DNA of 50,321 nt from positions 1 through 50,321 of the forward strand of contig CABSIM010000013.1 in NCBI GenBank assembly GCA_902477765.1, read 5' to 3'. This stretch comes from an uncultured Clostridiaceae bacterium (GTDB lineage: Bacteria; Bacillota; Clostridia; Lachnospirales; Lachnospiraceae). A program made the position numbers and the translations under genes. Positions 34,483-42,352 of the stretch are shown here, piece after piece. The notes under the pieces were generated by a model. It did not search any database. It was not told the origin of the DNA and worked only from the letters and a program-made list of their open reading frames with translations. Within the stretch, counting starts at the first letter, position 1. Each line of letters begins with the position of its first letter.

Positions 34483-35511
34483 TTAAAAATCAAACATTCC
34501 GGCCGGCCTGGTGTCCGGCTTTTTTACATCATCATATGTCTTTGCCGTTGTATAATCCACATCATGAATCGGCCAGGTGGGAGTTTTTCCTTCATATACT
34601 TCCTGAACTCCCATGGCTGCGAAATAAGATGCGCGGTGAGCCGCTTCCGTTGTGTTTCCGCCGATATGGGGATAGATAATCACATTGTCCAGAGTCAGGA
34701 GAGGATTTGCCGGATCCACCGGTTCTTTCCGGATGGCGTCCAGTCCTGCTCCGGCAATGATACCGTTTTTGCAGGCTTCATACAGATCTTCTTCCACCAC
34801 GCAGCCTCCTCTGGCCGTGTTGATCAGGAATGCCGTCGGCTTCATCATGGCCAGACGGCGTTTATCCACCATATTTTGGGTTACAGGCGTATTGGGTGTA
34901 TGAAGGGAAACATAATCGCTTTCTTTAAAGATACGGTCCAGATCTCTTACCACCTCAACACCGTCCGGGAACTGATCCGCCGGCTTATAAGGATCATAGG
35001 CAAGCACATTCATTTCCATGGCCAGGGCTCTTACAGCCAGCCGGCTGCCGATGTTTCCGCATCCGATCAGGCCCAGAGTTTTGCCGTTCAGCGTAGTCTT
35101 CGTAACCTTCAGTTTTGCCTTGTAGTAGTCTTCCACCCATGTTTTATGCAGGACTGTAACATTACGGCTGCACTCCAGAATCAGAAGCATCGCTGTTTCT
35201 GCCACTGATGTACTGTTGGCCACCGGCGCATAAAGCGCCTGAACTCCGTTGTCATGGCATGCTGCAACATCCAGTGCATCAAAACCCGCGCCGTGACGGA
35301 CAATGACCTTCAGATTTGGATTGGCTTCGATCACCTCCCTGGTAATCGGAGTAATCCGTACGATCATGGCGTCCGGCTGGTACTCCTTCATATCCGCCAG
35401 CACATCCTCTGTTTCAAAGCCTCTTCCGTCGATCAGGGTATGTCCTGCATCTTCCAGAAGTTTTCGTCCCTCTTCCATAATTTCCTGCGGCAGTAAAATT
35501 TTCCAGCCCAT
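34483..35511 (-). CDS. D-isomer-specific 2-hydroxyacid dehydrogenase
   Basis: A 342-residue NAD-dependent dehydrogenase of the phosphoglycerate dehydrogenase superfamily. The Rossmann motif is GLIGCGNIGSR near 150. The catalytic Arg is in NTARGG near 235, the Glu is in IRKEPVDP, and the His is in YPHIGGNTTEA near 290. The substrate is unknown; it interconverts a 2-hydroxyacid and a 2-ketoacid. The ATG at 35511 follows GAGGAGGAAA, and the upstream in-frame ATG at 35532 is rejected. It is 33 bases behind the RraA-like gene and in the LysR-linked accessory block, where it may act on the product or precursor of the aldolase. Confidence 0.9.
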   Translation of the reverse strand: MGWKILLPQEIMEEGRKLLEDAGHTLIDGRGFETEDVLADMKEYQPDAMIVRITPITREVIEANPNLKVIVRHGAGFDALDVAACHDNGVQALYAPVANSTSVAETAMLLILECSRNVTVLHKTWVEDYYKAKLKVTKTTLNGKTLGLIGCGNIGSRLAVRALAMEMNVLAYDPYKPADQFPDGVEVVRDLDRIFKESDYVSLHTPNTPVTQNMVDKRRLAMMKPTAFLINTARGGCVVEEDLYEACKNGIIAGAGLDAIRKEPVDPANPLLTLDNVIIYPHIGGNTTEAAHRASYFAAMGVQEVYEGKTPTWPIHDVDYTTAKTYDDVKKPDTRPAGMFDF

Positions 35512-35544
35512 TCTGTTTCCTCCTCTTTTCATCTCTGTCTCTGT

Positions 35545-36246
35545 TTATGGTTCATACACATCGTCAATGATTTCGAAGCCCTTCTGCTCCAGGCTCTTTT
35601 CCACCCAGTCTCTCTTGGACGTTCCGTTTTTGGCGGCTTCCAGTTTCTTTTCGTCGGCTTCCTGGAATTTCTTGGCATCCGCCAGAACCTGAGCCGCGTC
35701 CTTTCTGGGAATCACGATCACCCCGTCCGGATCGCCCAGGATGATATCTCCCGGATTCACGCTGATTTCGCCGCAGGATACCGGAACATTCACCTCCCCC
35801 GGTCCTTCCTTATAGGGTCCGCCGGGAGTGGTACCGGTGGCATATACCGGGAAATCCCATTTTCCGATCTCGTCGATGTCACGGATAGGTCCGTCGATGA
35901 CGATGCCGGCGGCTTTTTTCCCATAGCGGAGATATGCCATCATAATCTCTCCCATCAGGGATCTGGTATTGTCTCCTTCATTGGAAACCACCAGTACATC
36001 TCCCTCCCGGGCCATGTTGAGAGCCGCATGAAGTGCCAGATTATCTCCTCCTCTTACTTTCACTGTCAGGGCGGGGCCTACCATCATCTGGTCTTTGGGA
36101 CTGCTTACCAGGCGGATTCTGGGATTCATGGCAGAATTCCTTTCCATTACATCACAGGTATTGGATGCCGGAATATTTTTAAACTGCATCATCACTTCCT
36201 TATCCGGAAGATTTCTTTTCAGATAAATTCTCTTTCCCACTGGCAT
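35545..36246 (-). CDS. RraA-like protein, probable HMG/CHA-type aldolase
   Basis: A 233-residue RraA-fold protein. The active-site segments of the class II HMG/CHA aldolases are present: GEIMMAYLRYGKKAAGIVIDG, IRD, and GDPDGVIVIP. These residues bind divalent metal and release pyruvate from 4-hydroxy-4-methyl-2-oxoglutarate-type acids or decarboxylate oxaloacetate. In a catabolic block with a hydroxyacid dehydrogenase and a carboxylate transporter, an aldolase role is more likely than RNase E inhibition, since Clostridia lack that target system. It is first in its operon, and its promoter overlaps the shared operator at 36324-36366. Confidence 0.82.
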   Translation of the reverse strand: MPVGKRIYLKRNLPDKEVMMQFKNIPASNTCDVMERNSAMNPRIRLVSSPKDQMMVGPALTVKVRGGDNLALHAALNMAREGDVLVVSNEGDNTRSLMGEIMMAYLRYGKKAAGIVIDGPIRDIDEIGKWDFPVYATGTTPGGPYKEGPGEVNVPVSCGEISVNPGDIILGDPDGVIVIPRKDAAQVLADAKKFQEADEKKLEAAKNGTSKRDWVEKSLEQKGFEIIDDVYEP

Positions 36247-36298
36247 ATGGATTTTCCCTCTCTTTCCGGCTTCTGTCAGCCGTTTCTGTTATGGTTTT

Positions 36299-36327
36299 AT
36301 TGTACTGTCTTTTCATCACAAAAACAA
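36299..36327 (-). promoter_or_regulatory. Promoter of the RraA-dehydrogenase operon
   Basis: Minus-strand TTGTTT (36322-36327), 17 bases, TACAAT (36299-36304). The weak -35 overlaps the operator-like element by four bases, in the same geometry as the amidohydrolase promoter at 40944-40972. This is as expected for an activator-dependent promoter. Confidence 0.65.
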
Positions 36328-36366
36328 ACAATGTTTTTTCAATGTTTTAACAAAATTTATTTGTTA
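36324..36366. promoter_or_regulatory. Operator-like element A (shared with 40969-41011)
   Basis: A 43-base A/T-rich element beginning ACAAACAATGTT, then TTTTAACAAA and an inverted repeat TAACAAA (36348-36354)/TTTGTTA (36360-36366). By hand alignment 34 of 43 positions match the element at 40969, without gaps. It lies between the divergent LysR gene and the RraA operon. Likely LysR-regulator binding site; this is inference from position, symmetry and duplication. Confidence 0.7.
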
Positions 36367-36371
36367 ATGCA

Positions 36372-36400
36372 TTTACATTTCCGGTGTATCAGAGTATAAT
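36372..36400 (+). promoter_or_regulatory. Promoter of the LysR regulator gene
   Basis: TTTACA (36372-36377), 17 bases, TATAAT (36395-36400). It abuts the operator-like element, which suggests autoregulation, common for LysR-type regulators. Confidence 0.7.
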
Positions 36401-36472
36401 CATTTCAGAATTCCGTTTTATCACTGCCGCTTCATGCCGCAGCATACCATTCATTCGTCCAGGAGGTATCCC

Positions 36473-37435
36473 ATGAATCTCATAAGCCTGTATTACTTTG
36501 TAGAACTGGCAAAGGAGCTCCATGTGACCAATACGGCACAGAAGCTTTATATTTCCCAGCAGAATCTCACCCAGCACATCCAGCGTCTGGAGCAGCACTA
36601 TGGTGTCGTCCTGTTTCACAGAAAGCCGAAGCTGGCTCTGACCTATGCCGGGGAACAGCTTCTGGCCTCTGCCCAGAAAATTCTCGCAGAAGAAACCCAG
36701 CTGGTCAACCGGCTCAGCAACATCTCGGAAAACAACAGAGGAACCCTCAAAGTGGGAATCCCTGCCTACCGCGCTCAGGTATGCCTGCCGGAGATCCTTC
36801 CGGAATTCTATAAAAAATGGCCCAATGTGAAGATTGATCTGGTCAACGAATCCTCGGGGAAAATGGAAGATATGGTATTCAGCGGGGAACTGGACTTTTT
36901 CATCGGAATCATGTATCAGGACAGCCCCAAACTCCATATCGAGACGATTCTCAATGACAGGATCTACCTGGTCTGTTCCGATGCACTGATGAAAAAGTAC
37001 CTGCCTGATTCCTGGAATGATCTGAAACAGACCTCCGTTTCCGGTGCTGATCTGGAGCAGTTCTGTTCCCTCCCGTTCCTTCTTCCCGAAGCCTCCATGC
37101 GTCTTCGGAAAACCATCGACCAGTGCTTTCAGAAGGCCCGTATTACGCCTAATATCTTTCTGGAATCCTCCACCACAGAACTTCTGATCTCCCTTTATCC
37201 CCATGATTTCGGGGCCTTTTTCTGCACTCAGATGCGCCTTCCCCAGCTTCTGGAAATGTATCCGGATGCCAATGCCTTTCCTTTAAGGCTGCAGGATGGC
37301 ATCGTACAGCACCGGCTGGTACTTGCATATCACAGAGATCGTTTTCTTCCGCCCTATGCCCACGACTTCATCGCTCTCACAGAACAGACATTCCAGCGTA
37401 TTTCCCAGGTCCGCCCCCAGAATCTGTCCCGATAG
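36473..37435 (+). CDS. LysR-family transcriptional regulator
   Basis: A 320-residue LysR-type regulator. The N-terminal winged helix (2-65) includes NTAQKLYISQQNLTQHIQRLE and FHRKPKLALTYAGE. The C-terminal effector domain starts near GTLKVGIPAYRAQVCLPEIL. The ATG at 36473 follows AGGAGG; an upstream ATG at 36434 would add a 13-residue piece across that site and is rejected. It is divergent from the RraA operon and likely controls it plus the amidohydrolase-transporter-hydrolase operon, through the two matching operator-like elements. Effector unknown; a carboxylate is plausible. Confidence 0.92.
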   Translation: MNLISLYYFVELAKELHVTNTAQKLYISQQNLTQHIQRLEQHYGVVLFHRKPKLALTYAGEQLLASAQKILAEETQLVNRLSNISENNRGTLKVGIPAYRAQVCLPEILPEFYKKWPNVKIDLVNESSGKMEDMVFSGELDFFIGIMYQDSPKLHIETILNDRIYLVCSDALMKKYLPDSWNDLKQTSVSGADLEQFCSLPFLLPEASMRLRKTIDQCFQKARITPNIFLESSTTELLISLYPHDFGAFFCTQMRLPQLLEMYPDANAFPLRLQDGIVQHRLVLAYHRDRFLPPYAHDFIALTEQTFQRISQVRPQNLSR

Positions 37436-37439
37436 CAGG

Positions 37440-37479
37440 CAGAGGGATGCCTGGCAAAACGGCATCCCTCTGATCTTTT
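37440..37479 (+). terminator. Terminator of the LysR gene
   Basis: CAGAGGGATGCC (37440-37451) pairs with GGCATCCCTCTG (37461-37472), followed by ATCTTTT. It lies directly against the stop codon of the convergent hydrolase gene. Confidence 0.8.
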
Positions 37480-38293
37480 ACATAACCTGACGCACAAATC
37501 CGGCTCTTTCCTCCAGGAATGCGGCCCATTTTTCCGTATCTATGAATGGCCGGTAATCCATTCTGTCTTCCGGTACTTTCTGAAGCATATCCGAATGAGA
37601 CGGATGACTGGGAGTACAGATATCCACATGAATGGATTTCATTTCTTCACAGTCCTTCAGGAATGTCTGCTGCAGAGAAAGAGGAAGATTCACACTCTTC
37701 AGATACTCCGTGTTGATGGTATTGGTTCCCACTCCGCCGTGCATAGCCCAGGTCAGAGTCTTTCCATCCTCATCCTTCACATCCACAAAAAATGTGGTAC
37801 ATCCAGGTGTATGTCCCGCCGTCAGTTTCGTACGGATCACCACATCCCCCATCACAATGAGCTTGTTATCGCTGTAATATTCGTCCACAGTATAGTCGAT
37901 GATCTTGAAGCCCTCTCCGCTCATATCGGCTTCCGGTTTCTTTCTCCACTCGTCATCTTCTCTGGACAGACAGATTGCAGCTCCGGTCAGTTCCTTCAGA
38001 CAGCGCGCTCCTCCGTCATGGTCCATATGGGCATGGCTCAGCAGAATCTTTCTGATATCGGCCGGATCAAATCCTAGCCTGCGGATGGACTCCAGAAGAA
38101 GGTATGTGGTCTCAAACATTGTGGAATCAATCAGGGCAAGTCCCTCCGAAGTCTCAATCAGAAAGCTTCCCACAAACAGATTTCCCACATAATAGATGTG
38201 GGGAGCCACACGGAACGGGGCAATATCCACAGCCCAGGGAGTATCCTTGGAAGCCATGACGATGTTTTTCGGTGTCTTTTTGATTTCAGCCAT
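37478..38293 (-). CDS. Metallo-beta-lactamase-fold hydrolase (B3-like)
   Basis: A 271-residue MBL-fold hydrolase without a signal peptide. The metal motif is SHAHMDHDGG near 86-95, a further His is in AGHTPG near 160, and SHPSHS near 235 resembles the B3-type third site. PFRVAPHIYYVGNLFVGSFLIETSEGLALID is the opening typical of subclass B3 relatives. As a cytosolic protein in a catabolic block, a lactonase or ester/thioester hydrolase role is more likely than beta-lactam hydrolysis; this is inference. It is last of a three-gene operon after the transporter, with AGGAGG upstream. Confidence 0.85.
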   Translation of the reverse strand: MAEIKKTPKNIVMASKDTPWAVDIAPFRVAPHIYYVGNLFVGSFLIETSEGLALIDSTMFETTYLLLESIRRLGFDPADIRKILLSHAHMDHDGGARCLKELTGAAICLSREDDEWRKKPEADMSGEGFKIIDYTVDEYYSDNKLIVMGDVVIRTKLTAGHTPGCTTFFVDVKDEDGKTLTWAMHGGVGTNTINTEYLKSVNLPLSLQQTFLKDCEEMKSIHVDICTPSHPSHSDMLQKVPEDRMDYRPFIDTEKWAAFLEERAGFVRQVM

Positions 38294-38382
38294 TTTTTCC
38301 TCCTATCTGCCGGAACGGAAGGGCCGCGCTTTCCGGCCCTGAAATTTCCCGTTTCCGGAGTGATTTACATTAATTGACAGAG

Positions 38383-39684
38383 TTACACAAGCCCGAACAG
38401 AACGCAGAGTATTACGCCGATCACGTTGAATGCAAAACAGGGAATCACAGAGTATTTCACCTGCTGAATGATATCCACCTCTGCCAGCTCGCAGGCCAGG
38501 TTATTGGCTGCAACCAGAGGAGAACAGGGATTCAGATAAGAAATGCACAGCACAGTCAGGACCTGATATGCTGTCAGTCCGCATCCGGCTCCGATGCCAA
38601 GAAGCAGTGGATTCATGCTCTGGAATGCCTGATACGGAATCACGATTTCCAGAGGCAGAATAACAATTGCATACAGCACATGGGTAAATCTTGCCATGGA
38701 TTCCGGAATAATGGAAAGAACCACATCCACCATGGCTGTTACCATACCGGTCCCGTTTAAGATCCCCACCATGACGCCGATGCCCAGGAAAAGAATGGCC
38801 GGTGCCAGCATGGTGGCGGAATGTTTGCGGACGATCTGGTTCTGCTCTTTCTGTGTGTGGTAGTTCACCAGAAGAGCCACAGCCGAAAACAGCATGAACA
38901 GAAGATATGTAGCAACTTCCGTCAGGAACATGAAACATCCCAGAGATACCAGGAAGATCACGAAATTGACCCAGAATAACCGTGGACGTGCCAGAGGCTT
39001 GTCAGAGAAATCCACGGTCTTATTTCCGTCTTCCTTCAGGAATTCAGCCCGGAGAGCTGCCAGTTCCACTGCGTTTTTGCTGGAATAATGTTTTCCGCAT
39101 CCGAGGGCATATACCACTGCCAGACAGAACAGGACTGCAATAACCGGATACAGGCTCTGTGCCATGACCACCGGATTGATCTCCGGCGCGTATACCGGCA
39201 TCTTGGCCGGCGTTGCCCAGGCCATGCCGGTCATGGGAGCTGCTGCCAGGGATACCAGAAGTACCAGACATCTCCGGTCAATGTTCAGTTTCTTATACAG
39301 AGGTGCCAGGGCCGGAATGGCAATCAGGTACGTGGTGTTGTAGGCGCCGTCCAGATGGCCGATAAATGCCACCACAATGGTCACCACCATTACAATGTAA
39401 ATATTGCCTTTGGTGATGCCCACCAGCTTGTTTACGATAATATCAAACATGCCGGTTTCAGACAGAACGCTGAAATACAGCACCGCAAAAATACAGAGCA
39501 GAACCGAGTTAAAGGTTCCGCTGACACCGGATGCGGCAAATCCCATAACTTCATTGAAAGAGTAACCGCACAGCATGCCTGCAATCACCGGTACAACGAT
39601 AAACGGGACCATCAGATGCATTTTTTTACTCAATGCCAGAAACGCTGACACGATAAACATGATCAAACCGATAAATGCTACCAT
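38383..39684 (-). CDS. CitMHS/ion-transporter-superfamily carboxylate transporter
   Basis: A 433-residue permease with about eleven to twelve membrane segments and a central hydrophilic loop (about 205-235). The segment AFIGHLDGAYNTTYLIAIPALAPL resembles the HLDGxxxTTYL motif of CitMHS citrate-metal transporters. The second half has a matching re-entrant-type segment VIPYQAFQSMNPLLLGIG. The likely substrate is an organic carboxylate. The start is preceded by AGGAGG. It is 41 bases after the amidohydrolase gene and 89 bases before the MBL hydrolase gene; that gap holds a GGGCCG/CGGCCC hairpin that may reduce hydrolase expression. Confidence 0.82.
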   Translation of the reverse strand: MVAFIGLIMFIVSAFLALSKKMHLMVPFIVVPVIAGMLCGYSFNEVMGFAASGVSGTFNSVLLCIFAVLYFSVLSETGMFDIIVNKLVGITKGNIYIVMVVTIVVAFIGHLDGAYNTTYLIAIPALAPLYKKLNIDRRCLVLLVSLAAAPMTGMAWATPAKMPVYAPEINPVVMAQSLYPVIAVLFCLAVVYALGCGKHYSSKNAVELAALRAEFLKEDGNKTVDFSDKPLARPRLFWVNFVIFLVSLGCFMFLTEVATYLLFMLFSAVALLVNYHTQKEQNQIVRKHSATMLAPAILFLGIGVMVGILNGTGMVTAMVDVVLSIIPESMARFTHVLYAIVILPLEIVIPYQAFQSMNPLLLGIGAGCGLTAYQVLTVLCISYLNPCSPLVAANNLACELAEVDIIQQVKYSVIPCFAFNVIGVILCVLFGLV

Positions 39685-39725
39685 ATTCCTTTATTTCCTC
39701 CTTAAGTTCTTTTCCCGGTTTTAAA

Positions 39726-40874
39726 TTAAAATGTAAGACTTCTGTATACCATCTCTCCTCTTTTTACCGTCAAAACCGGTTCATAAACCATCATGCCCTC
39801 TCTCAGACTGCATGCCCGGTCTGAAAACGGCCTGTCTCCGAACAAATTCTTTCTTTTTACAGGCCGGAAAACTGCCAGATCTGCCTGTTTTCCCACGCGG
39901 ATACTTCCTACCCGTTGAGAAATCCCCATGGATACCGCCGGATTCCAGGTACATCTGCGAATTACTTCCGGAAATGGAATTCCCAGGAAGGTATATTTGG
40001 ATATCTGCATTGCCATGCTGAAAGAAGTCGGGCGCAGGTACATACTGAGCCTTGTCAGATCCGTTCCGAGAAGATCCGGATAAAACCCTTCCTTTATGGC
40101 TGTTTCCCCTACTTCAAAAGAGAAATGAGCCCTTGCATCAGCTGCCTCAAACAGAACTCCTCTCTCCCTTGCTTCATATGCCGCCCGGCAGACATGCCCC
40201 TGATCCAGGATGCTGTAACCGGTATTCTGATACATATGGGTCACCACATCTCCCTTCCGGAGACGGCAGAGAATTTCTTCCACCGGTCCCGGAGGATCGG
40301 TGATATGAACCATGACCGGCACCTTCAGTTCTCCGGCAATGCCCACTGCAGTCTCCAGAGGAGCGAATCCCATTTCTCCCACAATTTTCCTGCTGGTGCG
40401 GAGCTTCAGTCCCAGAAGACGTTCTCCGTGTTTTTCAAAGATTTCTCTGATCTTTCCCTGCTCCATACACTCCGGCGCCACATTTTCCATAGTCTCCGGA
40501 AGACTGTCCAGACCGCTGCTGCATACATTCAGATAAAAAAACAGATCCAGCTTTGTGTGATCGGCGGCATGCAGGAATTCCTCATATCCGGTACACCCCT
40601 TGCTTCCCGCATCCACCGCAGTGGTGACTCCCGAAGAGAAGCAGACGGCCTCACCTGGAATTCCGATTTTTCCCCATGGATAAATATGAGCGTGATGATC
40701 AATAATCCCTGGCGTCACAAAGCACCCTTCCGCATCAATCTCGCTGACTGCGGAACCGCAGAGTTCCGGTTCCGTCAGAACAATTTCCGCTCCATCCACT
40801 GCAAGGTCCATCCGTTCCATGCTGCATGTTTCAGAATCAACTACAATTCCGTTTCTTATAATCAAAGAATACAC
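39726..40874 (-). CDS. Amidohydrolase/deacetylase family metallohydrolase (cog3964-type)
   Basis: A 382-residue amidohydrolase-superfamily enzyme. First metal motif is DHHAHIYPWG near 61-70. The carboxylated-lysine strand is GLKLRTS near 150. MVHITDPPGP and VTHMYQNTG give metal His residues, and LLGTDLTR gives the catalytic Asp. This layout fits the cog3964 group, some members of which deacetylate acylated hydroxy acids. I choose the GTG at 40874 (GGGGGG upstream); the open frame continues to 40976, but that 34-residue extension has no binding site and crosses the promoter. First gene of the transporter-hydrolase operon. Confidence 0.85.
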   Translation of the reverse strand: MYSLIIRNGIVVDSETCSMERMDLAVDGAEIVLTEPELCGSAVSEIDAEGCFVTPGIIDHHAHIYPWGKIGIPGEAVCFSSGVTTAVDAGSKGCTGYEEFLHAADHTKLDLFFYLNVCSSGLDSLPETMENVAPECMEQGKIREIFEKHGERLLGLKLRTSRKIVGEMGFAPLETAVGIAGELKVPVMVHITDPPGPVEEILCRLRKGDVVTHMYQNTGYSILDQGHVCRAAYEARERGVLFEAADARAHFSFEVGETAIKEGFYPDLLGTDLTRLSMYLRPTSFSMAMQISKYTFLGIPFPEVIRRCTWNPAVSMGISQRVGSIRVGKQADLAVFRPVKRKNLFGDRPFSDRACSLREGMMVYEPVLTVKRGEMVYRSLTF

Positions 40875-40943
40875 TCTATCCCCCCTTTTTATATTATTAT
40901 TCTTCTTTTTTCCGTTTTTTCTTCTGATTTTTGGTACATTTTC

Positions 40944-40972
40944 ATAATAGCAGATGGATTTAACAAATACAA
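40944..40972 (-). promoter_or_regulatory. Promoter of the amidohydrolase-transporter-hydrolase operon
   Basis: Minus-strand TTGTAT (40967-40972), 17 bases, TATTAT (40944-40949). The operator-like element begins at 40969, 20 bases from the end of the -10 box, exactly as at the RraA promoter. Confidence 0.65.
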
Positions 40973-41011
40973 ACAATGTTATTTTTCACTTTTAACAAAT
41001 TATATTTGTGA
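40969..41011. promoter_or_regulatory. Operator-like element B (shared with 36324-36366)
   Basis: ACAAACAATGTT (40969-40980), TTTTAACAAA (40990-40999), and a perfect palindrome ACAAAT-TAT-ATTTGT (40995-41009). 34 of 43 positions match element A by hand alignment. Likely binding site of the LysR regulator encoded at 36473. Confidence 0.7.
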
Positions 41012-41043
41012 AGATTTTTCAGGAATGTATCCATGCCGGAACA

Positions 41044-41096
41044 CAAAAAGACCAGATTCCGTATCTCCGCCTTCCGCAGATTTCCGTATCTGGTCT
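41044..41096 (-). terminator. Terminator of the hrcA-grpE-dnaK-dnaJ operon
   Basis: AGACCAGAT (41049-41057) pairs with ATCTGGTCT (41088-41096); on the minus strand the stem ends in CTTTTTG. About 34 bases after the dnaJ stop. The opposite side also has a T run, so it may act in both directions. Confidence 0.75.
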
Positions 41097-41129
41097 TCCT
41101 GTTTTTTATATGTTTTATATTTGATTTCC

Positions 41130-42263
41130 CTATTTGAACAGGCCCCGCCGTTTCTTGGTTCCTTCCGGTGCAATTCCATTCATGGCATCGTCGAACCGGC
41201 GCAGTGCCTCTTTCTGTTCTTCGTTGAGTTTTTCCGGCACAGTGACCACCAGAGTCACATAATGGTCGCCGCGGATGTTTCTGTTGCGCAGGGACGGAAC
41301 TCCCTTTCCCTTCAGACGCACCCTGGTATCTGTCTGGGTTCCCGGTTTTACTTCATATTCCACTTCCCCGTCCACAGTCTTGATGCGGATCGGACCGCCA
41401 AGAGCGGCTTTGACAAAAGAAATCGGAACCGTGGAGAAAATGCTGGTTTCCTGTCTCTTGAAAATCGGATGCTGGGATACAGTCACCTCCACTAAAAGAT
41501 CGCCCCGGTCGCCGCCGTTGATGCCCGGTTCTCCTTTTCCGGCAATGCGGATGCTCTGTCCGTTGTCAATGCCGGCCGGTACTGTAACCTGAATTTTCTT
41601 TCTGCTGGAAATATATCCGGTTCCGTAGCAGTCCGGACATTTTTCCCGGATCACCTTTCCGGTTCCGCCGCAATCCGGACATGTCTGCACATTCTGCACC
41701 TGGCCGAAGAAAGACTGCTGCGTATATACGATCTTTCCTTTTCCGTTGCATTTCGGACAGGTAACGGGACTGGTTCCCGGTTTCGCGCCTGTACCATGGC
41801 ATTTCGGGCATTCGTCCTTCAGATTCAGTTCAATCTCTTTCTGACAGCCGAAAACAGCCTCCTCAAACGTAATTCTGATTCCGGTTCTCAGATTGGCTCC
41901 CCGCATGGGGCCGTTGCTTCTCTGGCGGCTTCCGCGTCCGCCAAAAAGATCACCGAAAATATCGCCGAAAATATCGCCCATATCGGCACCTGTGAAATCA
42001 AAGCCGCCGAAGCCGCTTCCTCCTGCGCCGCCTTCAAATGCAGCATGACCGAACTGGTCATACTGTCTTCTTTTCTCCGGATCGCTGAGTACGCTGTAGG
42101 CTTCCGATGCTTCCTTGAATTTGGCTTCGGCTTCCTTGTCTCCGGGGTTTGCATCCGGATGATATTTTTTGGCCAGGACCCTGTATGCTTTTTTCAGCGC
42201 CGCATCGTCCGCATCTTTCGGCACTCCAAGGACTTCATAATAATCTCTTTTGCTCTCTGCCAT
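41130..42263 (-). CDS. dnaJ: Chaperone protein DnaJ
   Basis: A 377-residue type I DnaJ, the Hsp40 partner of DnaK. The J domain has the HPD triad in KYHPDANPG near 33-35. A Gly/Phe-rich linker follows at about 70-125. Four zinc repeats are CPKCHGTG, CPKCNGKG, CPDCGGTG and CPDCYGTG. The C-terminal substrate domain is complete. Last in the hrcA operon. A strong hairpin separates it from dnaK. In Bacillus prmA follows; here it does not. Confidence 0.96.
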   Translation of the reverse strand: MAESKRDYYEVLGVPKDADDAALKKAYRVLAKKYHPDANPGDKEAEAKFKEASEAYSVLSDPEKRRQYDQFGHAAFEGGAGGSGFGGFDFTGADMGDIFGDIFGDLFGGRGSRQRSNGPMRGANLRTGIRITFEEAVFGCQKEIELNLKDECPKCHGTGAKPGTSPVTCPKCNGKGKIVYTQQSFFGQVQNVQTCPDCGGTGKVIREKCPDCYGTGYISSRKKIQVTVPAGIDNGQSIRIAGKGEPGINGGDRGDLLVEVTVSQHPIFKRQETSIFSTVPISFVKAALGGPIRIKTVDGEVEYEVKPGTQTDTRVRLKGKGVPSLRNRNIRGDHYVTLVVTVPEKLNEEQKEALRRFDDAMNGIAPEGTKKRRGLFK

Positions 42264-42300
42264 TGTCAGTCTTACCTTTCAAACTCTATATAGTGGGAAA

Positions 42301-42332
42301 GGGGTTAGACGGCATTCTGCCGTCTAATCCCC
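42301..42332 (-). terminator. Strong hairpin between dnaK and dnaJ
   Basis: GGGGTTAGACGGCA (42301-42314) pairs with TGCCGTCTAA-T-CCCC (42318-42332) around a three-base loop with one bulge. On the minus strand only CCCCTTTCCC follows, so it is at most a partial terminator. It could instead be an mRNA processing or stabilising site that lowers DnaJ relative to DnaK. Confidence 0.65.
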
Positions 42333-42352
42333 GTCTTTTCTTTTATTTCAGC

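Noticed and set aside
38294..38382. Terminator between the transporter and the MBL hydrolase genes
   Set aside because: The GGGCCG/CGGCCC hairpin has no T run on the minus strand, so it is at most an attenuator; not listed as a separate feature.
39915..41495. 526-residue plus-strand frame spanning the amidohydrolase, its promoter and dnaJ
   Set aside because: It crosses two real minus-strand genes and the regulatory gap and has no domain signal.
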